In this document: positions 22,945-33,679 of the stretch, piece by piece
Numbering within the stretch: position 1 is the first letter of the stretch
Layout of the letters: every line of letters starts with the position of its first letter
Assembly: GCA_023614405.1 (NCBI GenBank)
Contig: CM042685.1
Span: forward strand, 86,294,684 to 86,358,683
Direction: 5' to 3'
Source: Avena insularis
Lineage: Eukaryota; Streptophyta; Magnoliopsida; Poales; Poaceae
DNA length: 64,000 nucleotides
Translations under genes and position numbers: made by a program
Notes under the pieces: model-generated
Told to the model about the DNA's origin: nothing
Database searches by the model: none
Seen by the model: the letters and a program-made list of their open reading frames with translations, nothing else

Positions 22945-25900
22945 TCAGGAAGATACTCCCCCTGATTCTTGCAAATCTCGAAGCCGTCGCATACCGATTC
23001 CATGAATATATTTTTGGAATGTTGAAGTTGGTAGAGACTTCGTAAACAAGTCGGCGAGATTATCGCATGATTTGACTTGCAAGATGTTTATTTCCCCACT
23101 CTTTTGGAGTTCATGAGGATAAAACAACTTTGGGGCAATATGTTTAGTGATATTGCTCTTGATGTATCCTGTTTGCATCTGTGCAACACAAGCCGCATTA
23201 TCCTCATAGATAATGGTAGGTGATTCAATAGAACCAATTCCACATGACTGTTGTATGTGGTTTATCATTCTGCGAAGCCACACACATTCACGTGATGCCT
23301 CATATAATGCAATTATTTCAATGATTGGTAGTGGCAACCGATGCTTCAAGACTTCCATGATATAGCAGTTCCACCATGTAGGAACACAAAGCCGGTCTGT
23401 GATCTGGCATTATGGGGATCAGATAAGTAGCCAGCATCAGTGTATCCAATCATACTGGAGTCCAGATTTCTCTGAAACTAAAAGTATAGACCAAGATTCT
23501 TTCTGCCTTGGAGATATCGAAAGAAATTCTTGACTCCCGACCAATGGCGTTTGGTAGGAGCTGCACTGTGTCTAGCAAGTAGATTCACTGCAAATGTGAG
23601 GTCAGGTCTCATACAATTTGCAAGATATATGAGCGCACCAATGGCACTGAGATATGGAACCTCGGGTCCCAACATCTCTTCTCCATCATCCCTTGGCCTG
23701 AACGGATCTTTCTCTATGTCTAGAGAACGAACCACCATGGGAGTTTTAGATGGATAGGATTTGTCCATATTGAATTTCTCCAATATTTTCTGGATATAGG
23801 CAGCTTGGTGTACCATTATTCCTGAGGGAAGGTGCTCGAGTTGGAGACCCAAGCAAAATTTGGTTTGACCCAAATCCTTCATCTCAAATTCTGTCTTTAC
23901 ATGATTGAGTGCTTCATAAATATCTTGTGCATTGCCAATGATGTTGAGATCATCGACATACACTGAAATGATGCAAAATCCTGAAAAGGACTTCTTGATG
24001 AAGACACATGGACAGTCATCATTGTTGGAGTAACCCTTCTGAAGAAGGAACTCACTAAGTCGGTTGTACCACATCCGTACCGACTGTTTCAAGCCGTATA
24101 AAGACTTGTTCAGTTTTACACAGTACATGTTGCGTTTAGCGCTTGCATTCGGGACAGAGACTCCATCAGGAACCTTCATGTATATGTACGAATCTAGTGA
24201 CCCGTAAAGATATGCGGTCACGACAACCATCAACTACATAGATAGACGATTTTGCACTGCCAAAGATATAAGATATCGGAAAGTGATACCACTCATTACT
24301 GGAGAATATGTCTCATTGAAATCAATGCCGAGTCTCTGCGTGAAACCCTGTGCTACGAGCCTCGCTTTGTATCTCACCACCTCATTGTTCTCATTCCGTT
24401 TCCGGAGGAAAACCCATTTGAATCCCACAGGGAAAACATTGCGAGGTGTTGGTATTGCTTCTATGAATACCTTCCTTTTATTGAGCGAAGCAAGTTCTGC
24501 TTGTATTGCTTCCTTCCATTTAGGCCAGTCGGAGCGTTTCTCACACTCAACAATAGTCCTTGGATCATGATCATTGAGAAGGGTATCAGCAATTGTAGCA
24601 GAAAAATAAGTGTCGACAATCGTAGACTTACGATTGAATGATTCTCCAGAATCGATATAGTTGGTGGATATCTCATGCACCCTTGTTGACTCTTCGTGAT
24701 TTCCCAATACGCGTGAGTCTAGGTGTTCGATGTCGGCCGGTGTGCAATGTAAGCCGGAGGGTTGTGGAGGTTGCCCTTCCACCGGGTGTATACTACCCAT
24801 AAGGTGTTAACAACGTTGAGATGACTTGCATTTACCGATTTGGAGGATTTTCTCTCTCTCTCCTTTGTTGCTTGCGAGAAGGTGTTCGAAGCCGCATTTA
24901 CTCCCCTCTTTTAGGATCGTGGAGTTGAGTGGTTTTGTTGGTACCTCCACTCTTTCTGGCGCATTTCGGCCGGTTTCAGGATTTAGTAACACCTTTTAGA
25001 TCAAGAATGAATTGCGGATTATTTGCAAGATGTTGCAAATTGATAATTTAGAACTTGGAGTTCGGTCTCTTTGGTACGTGGATCGTGAGGTTGAAATGGC
25101 GATAGCATTCAATCAATTTCCGCATTCTTTACGGTACTTGAAATCTCCCCTAATCTTGGAAAATGTTCCTCATCAAATATGCAATCGGTGTGGTGAGAAT
25201 AGATCCCGAAGGGGTTCGGTGTACTTAATAATCGACGGCGATTTGTACCCCACATAGATCCCTAGTTTTCTGTGTGGGCCCATGGATGTCCGCTGTGGTG
25301 GTGAGATCGGGATGTATGTAGCACATCCGAACTTACGCAGATGGGAAATGCTGGGAGGATTTCCACGTACCAATTGCAGAGTTGAAGTACTGTGATATGC
25401 AGTAGGTCGCAATTGGATTAGGTCAGCGACTGTAAAACCGCGTGACCCCAACACAAAGTTGGCAAGCTGCAATTCATTAACAAAGGTCTTGCAATGAGTT
25501 TGATCCTCTTTATTAGGGACTCAACCAAACCATTTTGAGTGTGGACATATGGAACAGAGTGTTGAACTTCAATCCCAAGGCCATGCAATAGTCATTGAAG
25601 GCGCGTGAAGAGAATTTTGTAGCATTGTCCATGCGAATTGATTTAATTCGACTTTCTGTATAATGGGCTTGTAACTTAATTACTTCCCTCATTATCTTGG
25701 CAAATGCATGGTTTCGTGTGGAAAGAAGACATACATGTGACCATCGTGTAGATGCGTCTATCAAAACCATGAAATACCTGAATGGTCCAGATAATGGTTG
25801 GATAGGACCACAAATGTCACCTTGAATTCGTTCAAGGAACTGAAGTGGTTCAACTTGTATTTTGAGGTGCGAAGGTCTCAAAATTAGCTTCCCTGTGGCA

Positions 25901-26343
25901 CATGATGTACACACAAAGTCTGATGATTGAGGGAATTTGGACTCATGCAAATTATGACCAATGGAATTGCTAGTAATCTTCCGCATCATCCCGATGCTGG
26001 GATGGCCTAGGCGATCATACCAAGTTTGAAATGCGTTAACATTCTGAAAGATTACCTTGTAAGCAACATGTTCTACGGGCTTGATGTACGTATAGTACAG
26101 TCCGGACGACAGAGAAGGAATTTTTTTAAATACTTGCTTGCCATATCTGTTATCTTTTGTGAAGAGCAGATACTCTTCTTTGTTATCTTCATGGATTTCA
26201 ATATGAAAACCATTCTTACGGATATCTCGATAACTGATTAAGGTACGTGACGAATCGGGATACAACAAGGCATCCTCAATTGTCACTTGTGTACCGTTTG
26301 GGAGGGTAAATATGGCACGTCCAGTGCCAACAATTAATATCAC
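22945..26343 (-). pseudogene. copia pol: protease remnant, integrase, reverse transcriptase, RNase H; broken
   Basis: Read on the reverse strand. 25513-26343: GAG-pre-integrase (WYDRLGHPSIGMMRKITS, then CTSCATGK) and the integrase core (QGDICGPIQPLSGPFRYFMV, SIRMDNATKFSSRAFNDYC). 25173-25472: integrase C-terminal part (HLRKFGCATYIPI). 24234-24800: RT start (KWVFLRKRNENNEVVRYKAR, RLVAQGFTQ). 23478-24233: RT core (LNKSLYGLKQS, YVDDLNIIG) and the start of RNase H. 22945-23358: RNase H end (YEDNAACVAQMQ, NLADLFTKSLPTSTF). An in-frame TAG at 24234-24236 replaces the expected Gln codon, a one-base C-to-T change. Other joins need frameshifts. The protease part upstream of 26343 is unreadable. Confidence 0.88.
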
Positions 26344-26649
26344 GTCCCGATAGTCAAAATATCTCCATTCATCTTCTTCGAGTCTGAAAATATTTCAACT
26401 CCTCAAGATGGAGTTTGTGGTAAAGACTTGTCAGAAGGTATAATTCCTCTTTCATCGGATTGTCCCCGTAGAGAGCTATATATAAAAATGAAGAATTTTC
26501 AATAAGAAAACCTTATTTAGATACATAGAATACAATCTTTATTATATCAAAGTGCTGATACAATATACATGACAACAATAATACTTATGTTCTTATTACA
26601 ACATCACAAATGGACATAAAATAAAGTGATCACTAAGGAGATAGTGGGA
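26344..26649 (-). other. Degenerate spacer between copia gag and pol
   Basis: About 300 AT-rich bases where the protease and zinc-knuckle region should be. Only scraps can be read. I see nothing else in it. Confidence 0.5.
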
Positions 26650-27089
26650 CTAGTCGAAGTCTCCAAACACGTCGTTTGAGGCGTACTCAATCATCATGTT
26701 CTCCATGCTCATAGGATCCTCGGGCTGCTGGAGAGTCATGGTGTCCCCGACGGACTTAAAGTCCTGGAATCGAAGATGAGTCCAATCATGAAGTGCTTCG
26801 GGCAGGACAACTGCCTTCTGCTTTTCATACCTCGTCTTGAGGGCCTGAAACAAAGTAAATGGGGATTCCTCCTCCAAATACTCGGACTTAAGATCCGGGT
26901 GAATATGGTGCCTTATAATGTACAAGGCAAAGATATTTTGCTCTTCTCTCTCATGCGGCACTTTTAAAAGGGGTCATCCGGTTCGATGGCACGACTATCC
27001 ACGGACGCAAGAGCGATCTTGATGTCCATGGCCCATGTAGGGTAGTTGTGGCCATTAAGCTCGAGTGAATCGAACTCTTTTCCAGCCAT
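26650..27089 (-). pseudogene. copia gag, internally deleted
   Basis: The start codon is at 27087-27089 on the reverse strand: MAGKEFDSLELNGHNYPTWA, the usual N-terminus of a copia gag, followed by MDIKIALASVDSRAIEPDDP. A TAA then breaks the frame near 26966. A frameshift leads to the UBN2-like part (ALYIIRHHIHPDLKSEYLEE, FQALKTRYEKQK, THLRFQDFKSVGD). After SVGD the sequence jumps to an acidic tail (IEYASNDVFGDFD), so the middle and the zinc knuckle are missing. Normal gag is well over 200 residues. It would build the virus-like particle; this copy cannot. Confidence 0.8.
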
Positions 27090-28811
27090 CGGTTACCTAC
27101 ATGGTAAACCAGAGAATATTAATCGACGTTCGGTAAATTAAAATCCATCATGGTCATGTTGTAATGAACTATGCAAAATTAATGATGACTTCAAGAAGTG
27201 GGCTTGAAATCATTAGTGTGAACTTCAAATTGTTAAGTATGACACATTGTAGATAATCTCCAAAGAATATTCAGAGTCCGTCTCGCAGCACTAGAGAGTA
27301 TAATCTGATGAAATCAGTAGATACTCATACTTCTAATGCCTTATGTCATAACTTAATAAAATGTTTAGGAGAGCACATTGTTAAGCAATCATAATGTCAA
27401 ATATGACAAAATATAGGCTTTAAAACAGTAGTGGTGATAATCTGCAATGCAGTAGATCTGGCCACTACCTTGTGTTTCCAAAACATCAATTTAAAGAAAT
27501 CACTTTGAATTTTGCATACCAATTCGTGCTCGTATCGAGTCAAAATGACTCAATTAAGACGATAAATTGATCTATTTGCAAGAAATTGAAAATCTCAATT
27601 GCAAATCGTAAATGTAATAAATCTCAACATGTGCATACACGGAAATATATTACATTACATATTTTGGAATACACATAGTATTCGACAAATAAACAGTACT
27701 AAAAAAACTTATACTGAAATCTAACAGAATCTAAAACAGAAAGTCAAATACTGCTAAATTGTTGTTTATAAACTGAAGTACTCTCTGAAAATAAATCAAC
27801 TTATATTAGATCATTATTAGCAGGGAGCAAGGCCATGTGCGTTGGACCATAGTGGGGCAGACCCACTTTATTCTCTCGCTGTGATATACTGTACGAGAGG
27901 ATAAGGATGAAATCACTCGATCCCCAAATCCATCAGGAACCAGGCGAAGACCACCGGCCAACCACGCGGCTTCCTCCATTGATGCAACAACAGAGTTTAC
28001 CAACGGCGAGCGCCGCTCCTTCCGCCCTCTCCCTCGTCAGAGCATCTCCCAGAAACCAGATCCCCGGGGCAACGTCGATAGAGACGCCAATTGCACGGCC
28101 GTCCTCGAGCCCGAGCATGGTCGTGCTCGATGTCCCCGTGTGGCGCCCGCGGCTGCTCGACGGAGAGCCGGGCGGTGGGATGGACAGAGGAAGGCCAAGC
28201 GCTATGAGGCGGCGGCGGGCGTCTTCGCGTGATGAAGAGGGAGGATTCGCTGGCATCGATGTTGGCGGCTAGAGGCGCAGCGGGGTGACGGAGTCGGCGA
28301 CCGTGGCGCTGGAGAAGCTCCGCACGCACGCCAGGGTGTCAGAGTCGACCGCGGGCTGCCCAACCGGCACCAGCAGCTGCGCGACAGGCGGCGCGGCCTG
28401 CATCGACACGCGGAGGCGAACACCATGGCGGCGCCCACGGTAGCCTCCTGCTCCGTGGCGGCGGCCGAGATAGCACCCTACCCCGTAGCGGCGACCATCG
28501 GAGCGGCGTGGGGGACGGCGTTTGTGGCGCCGCCGACTACCAATTCCACGACGTCGGCGAGCGACAAAACGGCCACGGCAGCGGCAAGGTGCATGGTGGC
28601 TACAGCGGCGGAGACCATCTATTCCGAGACGTCGGCGGGCGACGAAACGGCTGCGACGGCCGCTGTCTTGAAGCAGATGGACGGAGAGCGAGAGGATACC
28701 TCGAGGCATGATTTATTCCTCACCTTTCTTTTCCTATGGATTCCTCGTTGGTCTTGTTCTTACTCCGGTTATCGCCGGAGTCTGCTCTCGCTGGGAGCGT
28801 GTTTGATAACG
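27090..28811 (-). other. Long 5' leader of the copia element with a GC-rich gene-like block
   Basis: 1.7 kb separates the 5' LTR from the gag start. 27090-27900 is AT-rich. 27930-28720 is strongly GC-rich and rich in GCC/GTC codons, with overlapping open frames on both strands (for example 28269-28709, 27933-28256 and 27907-28272). The reverse-strand frame through MHLAAAVAVLSLADVVELVV is open apart from two TAG codons. I recognise no domain. It may be leader sequence or a captured gene piece. Confidence 0.5.
28801..28811 (-). other. Primer-site region of the copia element
   Basis: On the reverse strand the 5' LTR is followed by CGTTATCAAACACGC, close to the CGTTATCAGCACG motif seen after the LTR in many grass copia elements (half-tRNA Met type). 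Confidence 0.6.
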
Positions 28812-29013
28812 TGTTAAAAGTAGGAACGAGAGACAAAGTGAAAAGGACAGTTACTATTTATTGATGAAGATGTACATATTTATAAGGGTGAACCGACGTC
28901 TACTATGGCGGTTTATGGAGGCGACGCTCCAGGAACAACTGCCTACGTCGGTTCTCCATGTACGGATTACAAGCAGGGATTTTCCCATTTAATGAAAATA
29001 TTAAATCCTAACG
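28812..29013 (-). repeat. 5' LTR of the copia element
   Basis: TGTTAAAAG...CCTAACG; the last base differs from the A of the other LTR. By eye the two LTRs share roughly nine bases in ten, with a small indel near 28930. Confidence 0.9.
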
Positions 29014-29018
29014 ATAAC

Positions 29019-29040
29019 AAGTAATATGGATCGGAGAGAG
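29019..29040 (+). mobile_element. Stowaway-type MITE, right end
   Basis: AAGTAATATGGATCGGAGAG is the inverse of the MITE's left end, and TA follows at 29041-29042. Confidence 0.85.
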
Positions 29041-29042
29041 TA

Positions 29043-30960
29043 CTAAATGGGTCGTCGTGCCTATATCACCGGAACAAGCTGGGACAGGAAAATATGCATT
29101 AAGTGGGTCTCTGGTTCATCGTCCGAACATGCAGCTAGAGATTAGCGGTAAAAATATGACATGAACTAGTGCAATATTGATGTGTAACAGAGCCATACTG
29201 AGTTTTGACGGTAAATAAATGTAAAAGGAAGCCATATTTTTTTTAGTTAGTACAGATTAGTCAAGCTCATGCTCATCGCCACTTTCTCATATTTTCCAAG
29301 AACCAATGCGCTCATGAGAAGAAAACAAATAAAACTCATGGTAGTATGACCTAGCATTTGATGCAGTTTCAATACAAGGCGTGAAAGGCAGCTTCAGTGC
29401 AAGACTTAGTTTAACTTTAATTTTTCAAGAACTAATGCGCTCATGAGAAGAAAGCAAATAAAACTCAACTTTATCTTTAATACATTGTCTTCAACTTCAA
29501 GTTTGCATGGAATAGAAAGAGTTTGTAATACGAGGACACCATCTTACTTGTATATCTAAAAGTTGGAAACTTACACATATATGCAATGGCGAATTAGTGT
29601 ATTTTTTGTCTCCATCGGAATCTAATGCAGTAGCATATTGGGTTGAAAGCAGATAACCAACCTAAGAACAGCCATGTCAATGATTTCAAATACATCTAAT
29701 CAACCATGGTGTTCTTCAAATAATAATGATCAAAGATCGTTCATGGTCTGATAAAAGCACACCTTCAACGATTGGACGAGGAGTCGAGGACATGGGAGAG
29801 CTTGGTGCGGCGGAGGCGATGGCGTCCCGCAGGTCGGTGGGGTGGAGGTCTGGAGGGTATCCGTTGAGGCGGCGTCACCCAATTCGCATCATCCAGTTCG
29901 ATTCCGGCGGCATGCATGTCTGATCAGCCGGGGATCTGGGCAAGGCTCGGGGCTGCTAGATCTGAGGGACATGAGGGCAGCGAAGGCCGGATCAGCCACC
30001 GGCCCTGGATACTCTTTGCAGGCCTTCATCGGCAGCGACTCGAGCTCAGCCGCTCTAGATGGTGGTTGGGAGCGGAGATGAGGCTGAGCCAGGGTTAGGG
30101 TTCGTCCTTGGTTGCAGTAGGAAAAGTAGAGGAAGTAGCTGTGCGATTTAGTGGTTCCATGAGGTGGAAGAGAGAGGGTAGGAGGGGAGATGGTACTCGG
30201 GGCAGGGAGGGGCCGTAGTTGGACAGGATGTAGTCCGGCGGCGGAGGTGGATGAGAGGGAGGAGGCTGGGTGGAGGAAAGGGCTGGGATTAGGTCAGGGT
30301 TTCTGTTTGGTGGGAGTAGGGGCTCAAGACCAAATTTTACATCCTGTCGTCCCGCGTGGCGGGCTTGGCCCGATTTAGATTACTTTGGCGCTTCTCCCAA
30401 AATCTAGCGCGGGAGCGACACTCACTGGACTGTGGTGACACAGACGGCTGCTATTTGCTTTGGTCGGGGATCCGTGGGGTATGCTGATTTTATCTTCTTA
30501 ATATTGACTGGGGATAAAGTGTTAGAAGGATTATAGAATTTACTTATGTCAAGTTTGTCTAAATGAGCCTATATTTTGCACACATAGAATGACTAACAAT
30601 GTTGTCATAGAAAATTTTCTTTTTCTTCGCACAAAAAAAATATTTTTTATTTTCTAGGTGCTAAAAACGAGTGTTTTATGAAGCAACCACTAAATAAAAG
30701 TTTTAAAAATTGATAGTTTGGTGGGTCGCACGGTGGGGCGTCTCACCTGCCTAGTAGGCATGCCATATGACAAGTAGCCTCCACTTGTTGGTGGCACCTA
30801 ATAGAATATCTAAAATATATTAGACTGACATGTTGGCCCCACTTGTAAGTGACATCATAGTATATAATCAGATTCTCATGTAGGTCTTATGCAAATGGAC
30901 ACGTCACATGACACATACGTGAATTGTTTAGGCGTCCGTCCAATCAACACTTTGTATATA
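29043..30960. other. Interior of the CACTA-like element with a GC-rich gene-like block
   Basis: 29043-29720 is AT-rich. It contains a diverged direct repeat (29299-29345 and 29427-29470, both with AATGCGCTCATGAGAAGAAA). 29726-30380 is GC-rich and looks like the first exon region of a grass gene on the reverse strand: short open frames there start MHAAGIELDDANWVTPPQ (29765-29917) and MKACKEYPGPVADPAFAALM (about 30028 leftward). No domain is recognised and no frame exceeds 80 codons. 30400-30960 is AT-rich with no feature. A captured gene fragment is inferred. Confidence 0.4.
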
Positions 30961-31220
30961 AAAAATATATGGTTAATACATAGTATGACCATTTAAATTG
31001 GTCGTATTTGGCTATATTTGAGGCTTTAAACTATTTCTATTTATTTATGACCAATTAGTGTTAGGAAATATAACTGTCTTAACAAATTGGTCACAATTCT
31101 TCGAGCTTTTGACCCTCCTAAATGACCCGCGACCGTTTGGCTTTAAATGGTCATAGATCTATGACCAAAAATTTCATGGTCGTTAAGAAAAGGTCACTAG
31201 TGAGCATATTTCTTGTAGTG
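30961..31220. mobile_element. Right terminus of a CACTA (En/Spm) transposon
   Basis: The inverse of 31205-31220 reads CACTACAAGAAATATG, a standard CACTA terminus. The preceding 250 bases carry repeated GGTCA/TGACC subterminal motifs in both directions, including a perfect 18-bp palindrome GGTCATAGATCTATGACC at 31149-31166. CACTA elements make a 3-bp duplication (CCA at 31221-31223 is the candidate). No matching left terminus was found between 17755 and 31220, so the element is truncated. No transposase is visible. Confidence 0.75.
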
Positions 31221-31540
31221 CCACTAAACAAACCATTGGTATGATTGAGGATTTTCTACTTAGAATAGATGAGCATCTTATTCCCAGTGATTTTATTATT
31301 CTTGAAATGCTAGAGGATGAAAAATCATCTATAATACTTGGGAGACCTTTCCTTAGCACTGCACGAGCGTCAGTTGATTGTGCTAAAGGAAAAATAATCT
31401 TCAATGTTTATGATGCTGAAATCATCCAGTATTTTCCAAAGAAACTAGAAGCAGAAGAAAGGTATATTCCACCGGTAAAACGAGTTCAAGTGATAAATGC
31501 CTTTGATAAGGGGCAACCCAAGGTAAGAATTAGAGAATAG
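31221..31540 (+). pseudogene. Athila-like element B: aspartic protease C-terminal part
   Basis: One open frame reads TIGMIEDFLLRIDEHLIPSD, then FIILEMLEDEKSSIILGRPF and LSTARASVDCAKGKIIFNV, ending at TAG 31538-31540. This is the end of the Athila-type retroviral aspartic protease: the ILGRPFLSTARA segment is the conserved flap-to-end region. The catalytic D-S/T-G part lies upstream and was cut off by the CACTA insertion. RT, RNase H and integrase, which should follow, are absent, so element B is a deletion derivative. Confidence 0.85.
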
Positions 31541-32389
31541 GGAAGGGGTTGAAATATTCAACCATTCTTAATAAAATGCTTAATAGGATTCAACCCATCA
31601 CATTAATAAAATAAGTTAAAAAAAAATATGCATCGCATTCCTACAACTTTTTCACAGACATTGTTGCGGGAACGCGCCCGTAAAGATGCAGCTGTCAAAA
31701 GTAGTAGAAATATCGATAGAATAAGCATGGTCCAGATTAGTGTAGAAAATAAAGTTTGGGTTTTATATGCAGAACCTATATTAATCATATTTCTAGATTA
31801 AAAAGTGAATCTCTGAAAATTTGGGCAAATAAGCATGGTACAGAAGTTTTAACGACCAACTATATGGCAGGAATATTTTTCCAGCCATATAGTTGAGGCT
31901 GTATAGTTATCGACAACTTTGGCGCCTGTATAGTTGCATCCTGGCGTAAAGAAATCCTAATTCTCGACGCTGTCGCAACTATACAGCGGGGATTACATAT
32001 CTCGCCCGTATAGTTCTCGTCGTATAGTTCGGAGCGACCACTTAAACGCGTCGGAACGACTAGGGTTCCTCCTTGTCCTTAGTTTTCCTCTCATATTCTC
32101 TCTCCAAACCTTGTAAAACCCACCTAGAAATGTTGATTTTTCGCGGATTTCGTTCGTTTGAGTTGGGGAATCAACAAATCGGTATGTTTCTCTCCCTATC
32201 CACGTTTTATTTTCAGAATTCCATGGATGAAACTCTTAAATTGATTTAGTGGATGAACTCAAGCTTGTTTGATTTTCCCTTTTTTTTATTTCTCATGTTA
32301 GGATTAAATTTCTCCACGTAGAATCGTCCATATATCATGTGGGAACTATATGTCTAAGGTTTTATGTTGAAATTTTTTAGTGCATCACT
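31541..32389 (+). other. Non-coding internal region of element B with AACTATACGGC-type motifs
   Basis: No gene. Between 31858 and 32030 seven copies of (A)ACTATAYRGC or its inverse occur. The first three (31858-31908) match in order and spacing the module in this element's 3' LTR (35289-35340). The region lies directly upstream of the ORF at 32390 and might hold a second promoter (inference). Confidence 0.6.
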
Positions 32390-33679
32390 ATGAACAAGAT
32401 TGGTAGAAGTTTTGGCAAGAGCAAGCGCCAACGTGGCGAGGTCTCGGGGCTCCGGGCTAAGCTCGACAGCCAGTATGACATGGTTTCATCAAGGAGGGTG
32501 ATGCCCACACATTGGGTCGATGATGGTTTTCTCGCCGTGGCAGGGTTGAGGGCGGACTTCGACCACATGTGTGCTAATGCAGGGCTATCATTCCTTGCCT
32601 ATGCAAGACACTACACCTACAATGAGCTCACCTTCGAGTTCCTAGCCTCCTTATACAATGACTACAAGGAGAAAGGTAATACGCATACGGTGAGCTTCAC
32701 TATAAACCAGCGACTATATAAAATCTCTTTTCAACAATTCTATGAAGCTTTTTGATTCCCTCAAGAAGCGGTATCAATGGTTACAAATTTGTATAGCGTC
32801 TTAAGTGGAGAAACTTGGGAGGTTATTTCTATTAACAGTGGCAGGGACTTCTACCAGAAGAAAATGTCCACCATTCAGAATCCGACAATTCGCTGCTTTG
32901 CCTCGTTTCTCGCCAATACTTTGTTGGGGAGAGGAGATACTGGCTCCATGGCCAATGCAGACATGTCCATGATTACCAAGGCACTCTTTCCCGCTGCACC
33001 ATAGAGTCCCAATCCTGTAGCCTTCTTCCTCCAGCACATTCTCCTCCAGAGCAACAAAAATAAAGGTGATAGTCGCATTGGTGGATTGGTAACCCACCTT
33101 GTCCAAGCCTCTTGGATTTTGATGCCTGTTATGCAACCTATTGATGGCTCCATACTCATGGATGTCAAATATATAACTGCTTGCCTCGGTGTTTACCGAG
33201 CTAACAGGAGGCTCCAACCATATCAGTTTGGTTATCTTAATGTTGCACAGGATGAGCAGGTGCTATTGCCTTGTACACAAGCTTTCTCGATTTTGGAGAA
33301 GGACAACTCGATCCACACCAAGGATCAAGTGATAGAGATCATGTCTGCGCTACACCCTGATCCCGAGGTGGATGAGGAAGGAGAGCAGCAGGATGATCAA
33401 GAGAAGGAGCAGTACAATCCTTCTTGGGAAGGACAGCAACAACAGGAAGGACCTTGGGACCCATGGCCCAATCAGCAGCAATAGTAGCAGGGGTTCAACA
33501 ATGTCCCCTATCAAGAATTTCTGTAGCTCAACCAGCACATTGGGGAGATCAACCACACGCTTCAAGGAGTGAATGGGGATGTTAGTTCCATAACTAATAG
33601 ATTTAGTCACTTCATGAATCAATTCCCCGACTACTACCAGCAGCATCCGTACCCACCGTCGAATGACGACAACAACTAA
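32390..33679 (+). pseudogene. Athila-type downstream ORF (putative plant transposon protein), with in-frame stops
   Basis: A single frame runs from the ATG at 32390 to the TAA at 33677-33679, about 429 codons, broken only by TGA 32753-32755, TAG 33002-33004, TAG 33482-33484, TAG 33488-33490 and one TAG near 33524. Visible parts: a basic N-terminus (MNKIGRSFGKSKRQRG), a conserved middle (RRVMPTHWVDDGFLAVAGLR, FASFLANTLLGRGDTGSMAN), and an acidic, Gln-rich tail (EEGEQQDDQEKEQ). This layout is that of the ORF found in grass Athila-type elements and annotated as a putative plant transposon protein domain; its function is not established. The reading frame is otherwise preserved, so the stops look recent. 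Confidence 0.75.

Larger units (their letters stand above)
22366..29013 (-). mobile_element. Ty1/copia retrotransposon, reverse strand, structurally complete (6,648 bp)
   Basis: It has two near-identical LTRs of about 200 bp (22366-22563 and 28812-29013), 5-bp target duplications, a polypurine tract and a primer-site region, with gag, integrase, RT and RNase H in copia order on the reverse strand. The right LTR is the 5' LTR. All coding parts carry stops or frameshifts, gag has an internal deletion, and the 5' leader is unusually long (1.7 kb) and partly GC-rich. The lineage within copia is not assigned. Confidence 0.9.
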
